Of a stretch of DNA of 5,117 nucleotides, positions 5,005 through 5,117 are shown in pieces (the first letter of the stretch is position 1; each line of letters opens with the position of its first letter). Source of the DNA: Candidatus Dadabacteria bacterium (GTDB lineage Bacteria > Desulfobacterota_D > UBA1144 > Nemesobacterales > UBA2774). The notes under the pieces are model-generated. The model did no database searches. It was given only the letters and a program-made list of their open reading frames with translations, and was not told where the DNA came from. Both the position numbers and the translations under genes were made by a program. The stretch spans positions 1 to 5,117 of the forward strand of contig QIHJ01000363.1 in NCBI GenBank assembly GCA_003229065.1, given 5' to 3'.

Positions 5005-5061
5005 ATGCCTATTTTACTCAAGCCTCTTGGTTTCGCTCGATCGAACCGGGGGCATCATTGA
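5005..5061 (+). CDS. 18-codon leader ORF between riboswitch and exported gene
   Basis: ATG 5005 opens a reading frame MPILLKPLGFARSNRGHH that stops at TGA 5059-5061. It has the good GGGGGGAG site at 7-base spacing, better than that of the main gene. Its stop overlaps the TTG start of the next ORF (TTGA), which is the geometry of translational coupling. The peptide resembles no family and may matter only as a translated leader. It could also be an artefact if the true gene starts differently, but the signal-peptide frame has no ATG or GTG upstream of the TTG. Confidence 0.45.
   Translation: MPILLKPLGFARSNRGHH
5022..5053 (+). promoter_or_regulatory. second hairpin, sequestering the G-run before the TTG start
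   Basis: GCCTCT (5022-5027) pairs with GGGGGC (5048-5053), and GGTT plus CG (5029-5035, T5033 bulged) pairs with CGAACC (5042-5047). T5028 is bulged and the loop is CTCGAT. This gives twelve pairs including two G-U. The 3' arm contains the GGGGG that is the only Shine-Dalgarno-like sequence for TTG 5058. The whole hairpin lies within the leader ORF, so a ribosome translating the leader would open it. Confidence 0.5.
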
Positions 5062-5117
5062 TCAGGTTATTCATATTACTATTTCTAATTTTTCAGTCTG
5101 CATCCGTATTCGCAGAG
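5058..5117 (+). CDS. exported protein under B12 control, N-terminus only (probable TonB-dependent B12 receptor)
   Basis: From TTG 5058 the frame is open to the end of the window (20 codons). It reads as a classic signal peptide: initiator, I-R, the hydrophobic core LFILLFLIF, then QSASVFA-E with an A-x-A-like type I cleavage site (V-F-A) before the Glu. No ATG or GTG lies upstream in this frame, and the other two frames look non-coding here. Position right after a cobalamin riboswitch, plus export, suggests the outer-membrane receptor BtuB. A periplasmic B12-binding protein (BtuF) or another cobalt/B12 transporter part is also possible. No mature sequence is visible, so the product is inferred from context. 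Initiation at TTG would be inefficient and may rely on coupling to the leader ORF. Confidence 0.6.
   Translation, partial: MIRLFILLFLIFQSASVFAE

Overview
The window looks like chromosome from an uncultivated, probably Gram-negative bacterium. The base composition is moderate, Ile is often encoded by ATA, and Arg is often AGA or AGG. A Gram-negative host is suggested by a lipoprotein solute-binding protein and by a cobalamin riboswitch in front of an exported protein, a typical setting for an outer-membrane B12 receptor. The lineage cannot be fixed from this sequence. A Desulfobacterota- or Dadabacteria-like source is only a guess.

Layout. Positions 2-67 appear to be the last codons of an upstream gene. 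A 541-residue peptide/solute-binding lipoprotein of the SBP_bac_5 (OppA/DppA) family follows (101-1726, +) with no permease or ATPase genes beside it. Converging on it is a luciferase-like monooxygenase-superfamily (LLM) oxidoreductase with F420-type active-site residues (1787-2839, -). Next comes a compact VapBC-type toxin-antitoxin pair: a ribbon-helix-helix antitoxin (3016-3237) and a PIN-domain RNase toxin (3234-3599) that overlap by ATGA. A second LLM protein of the FMN/luciferase type follows (3652-4674, +) with a textbook Shine-Dalgarno sequence.

The last 440 bases hold a strong promoter, an adenosylcobalamin-type riboswitch and the first 20 codons of an exported protein, probably a TonB-dependent B12 receptor, which runs off the window.

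The most interesting parts are regulatory. (1) The riboswitch expression platform seems to have two stages. A G-rich Shine-Dalgarno lies in the loop of a P13-like hairpin and serves an 18-codon leader ORF. The stop codon of that ORF overlaps the TTG start of the exported protein (TTGA), and a second hairpin buries the G-run in front of the TTG. This suggests that B12 controls the receptor through translational coupling. (2) The toxin-antitoxin operon starts at two overlapping promoters 13 bp apart. They are embedded in a 12-bp inverted repeat that ends at the antitoxin ATG, which fits autorepression and a leaderless mRNA. Apart from these, the genes belong to familiar families.
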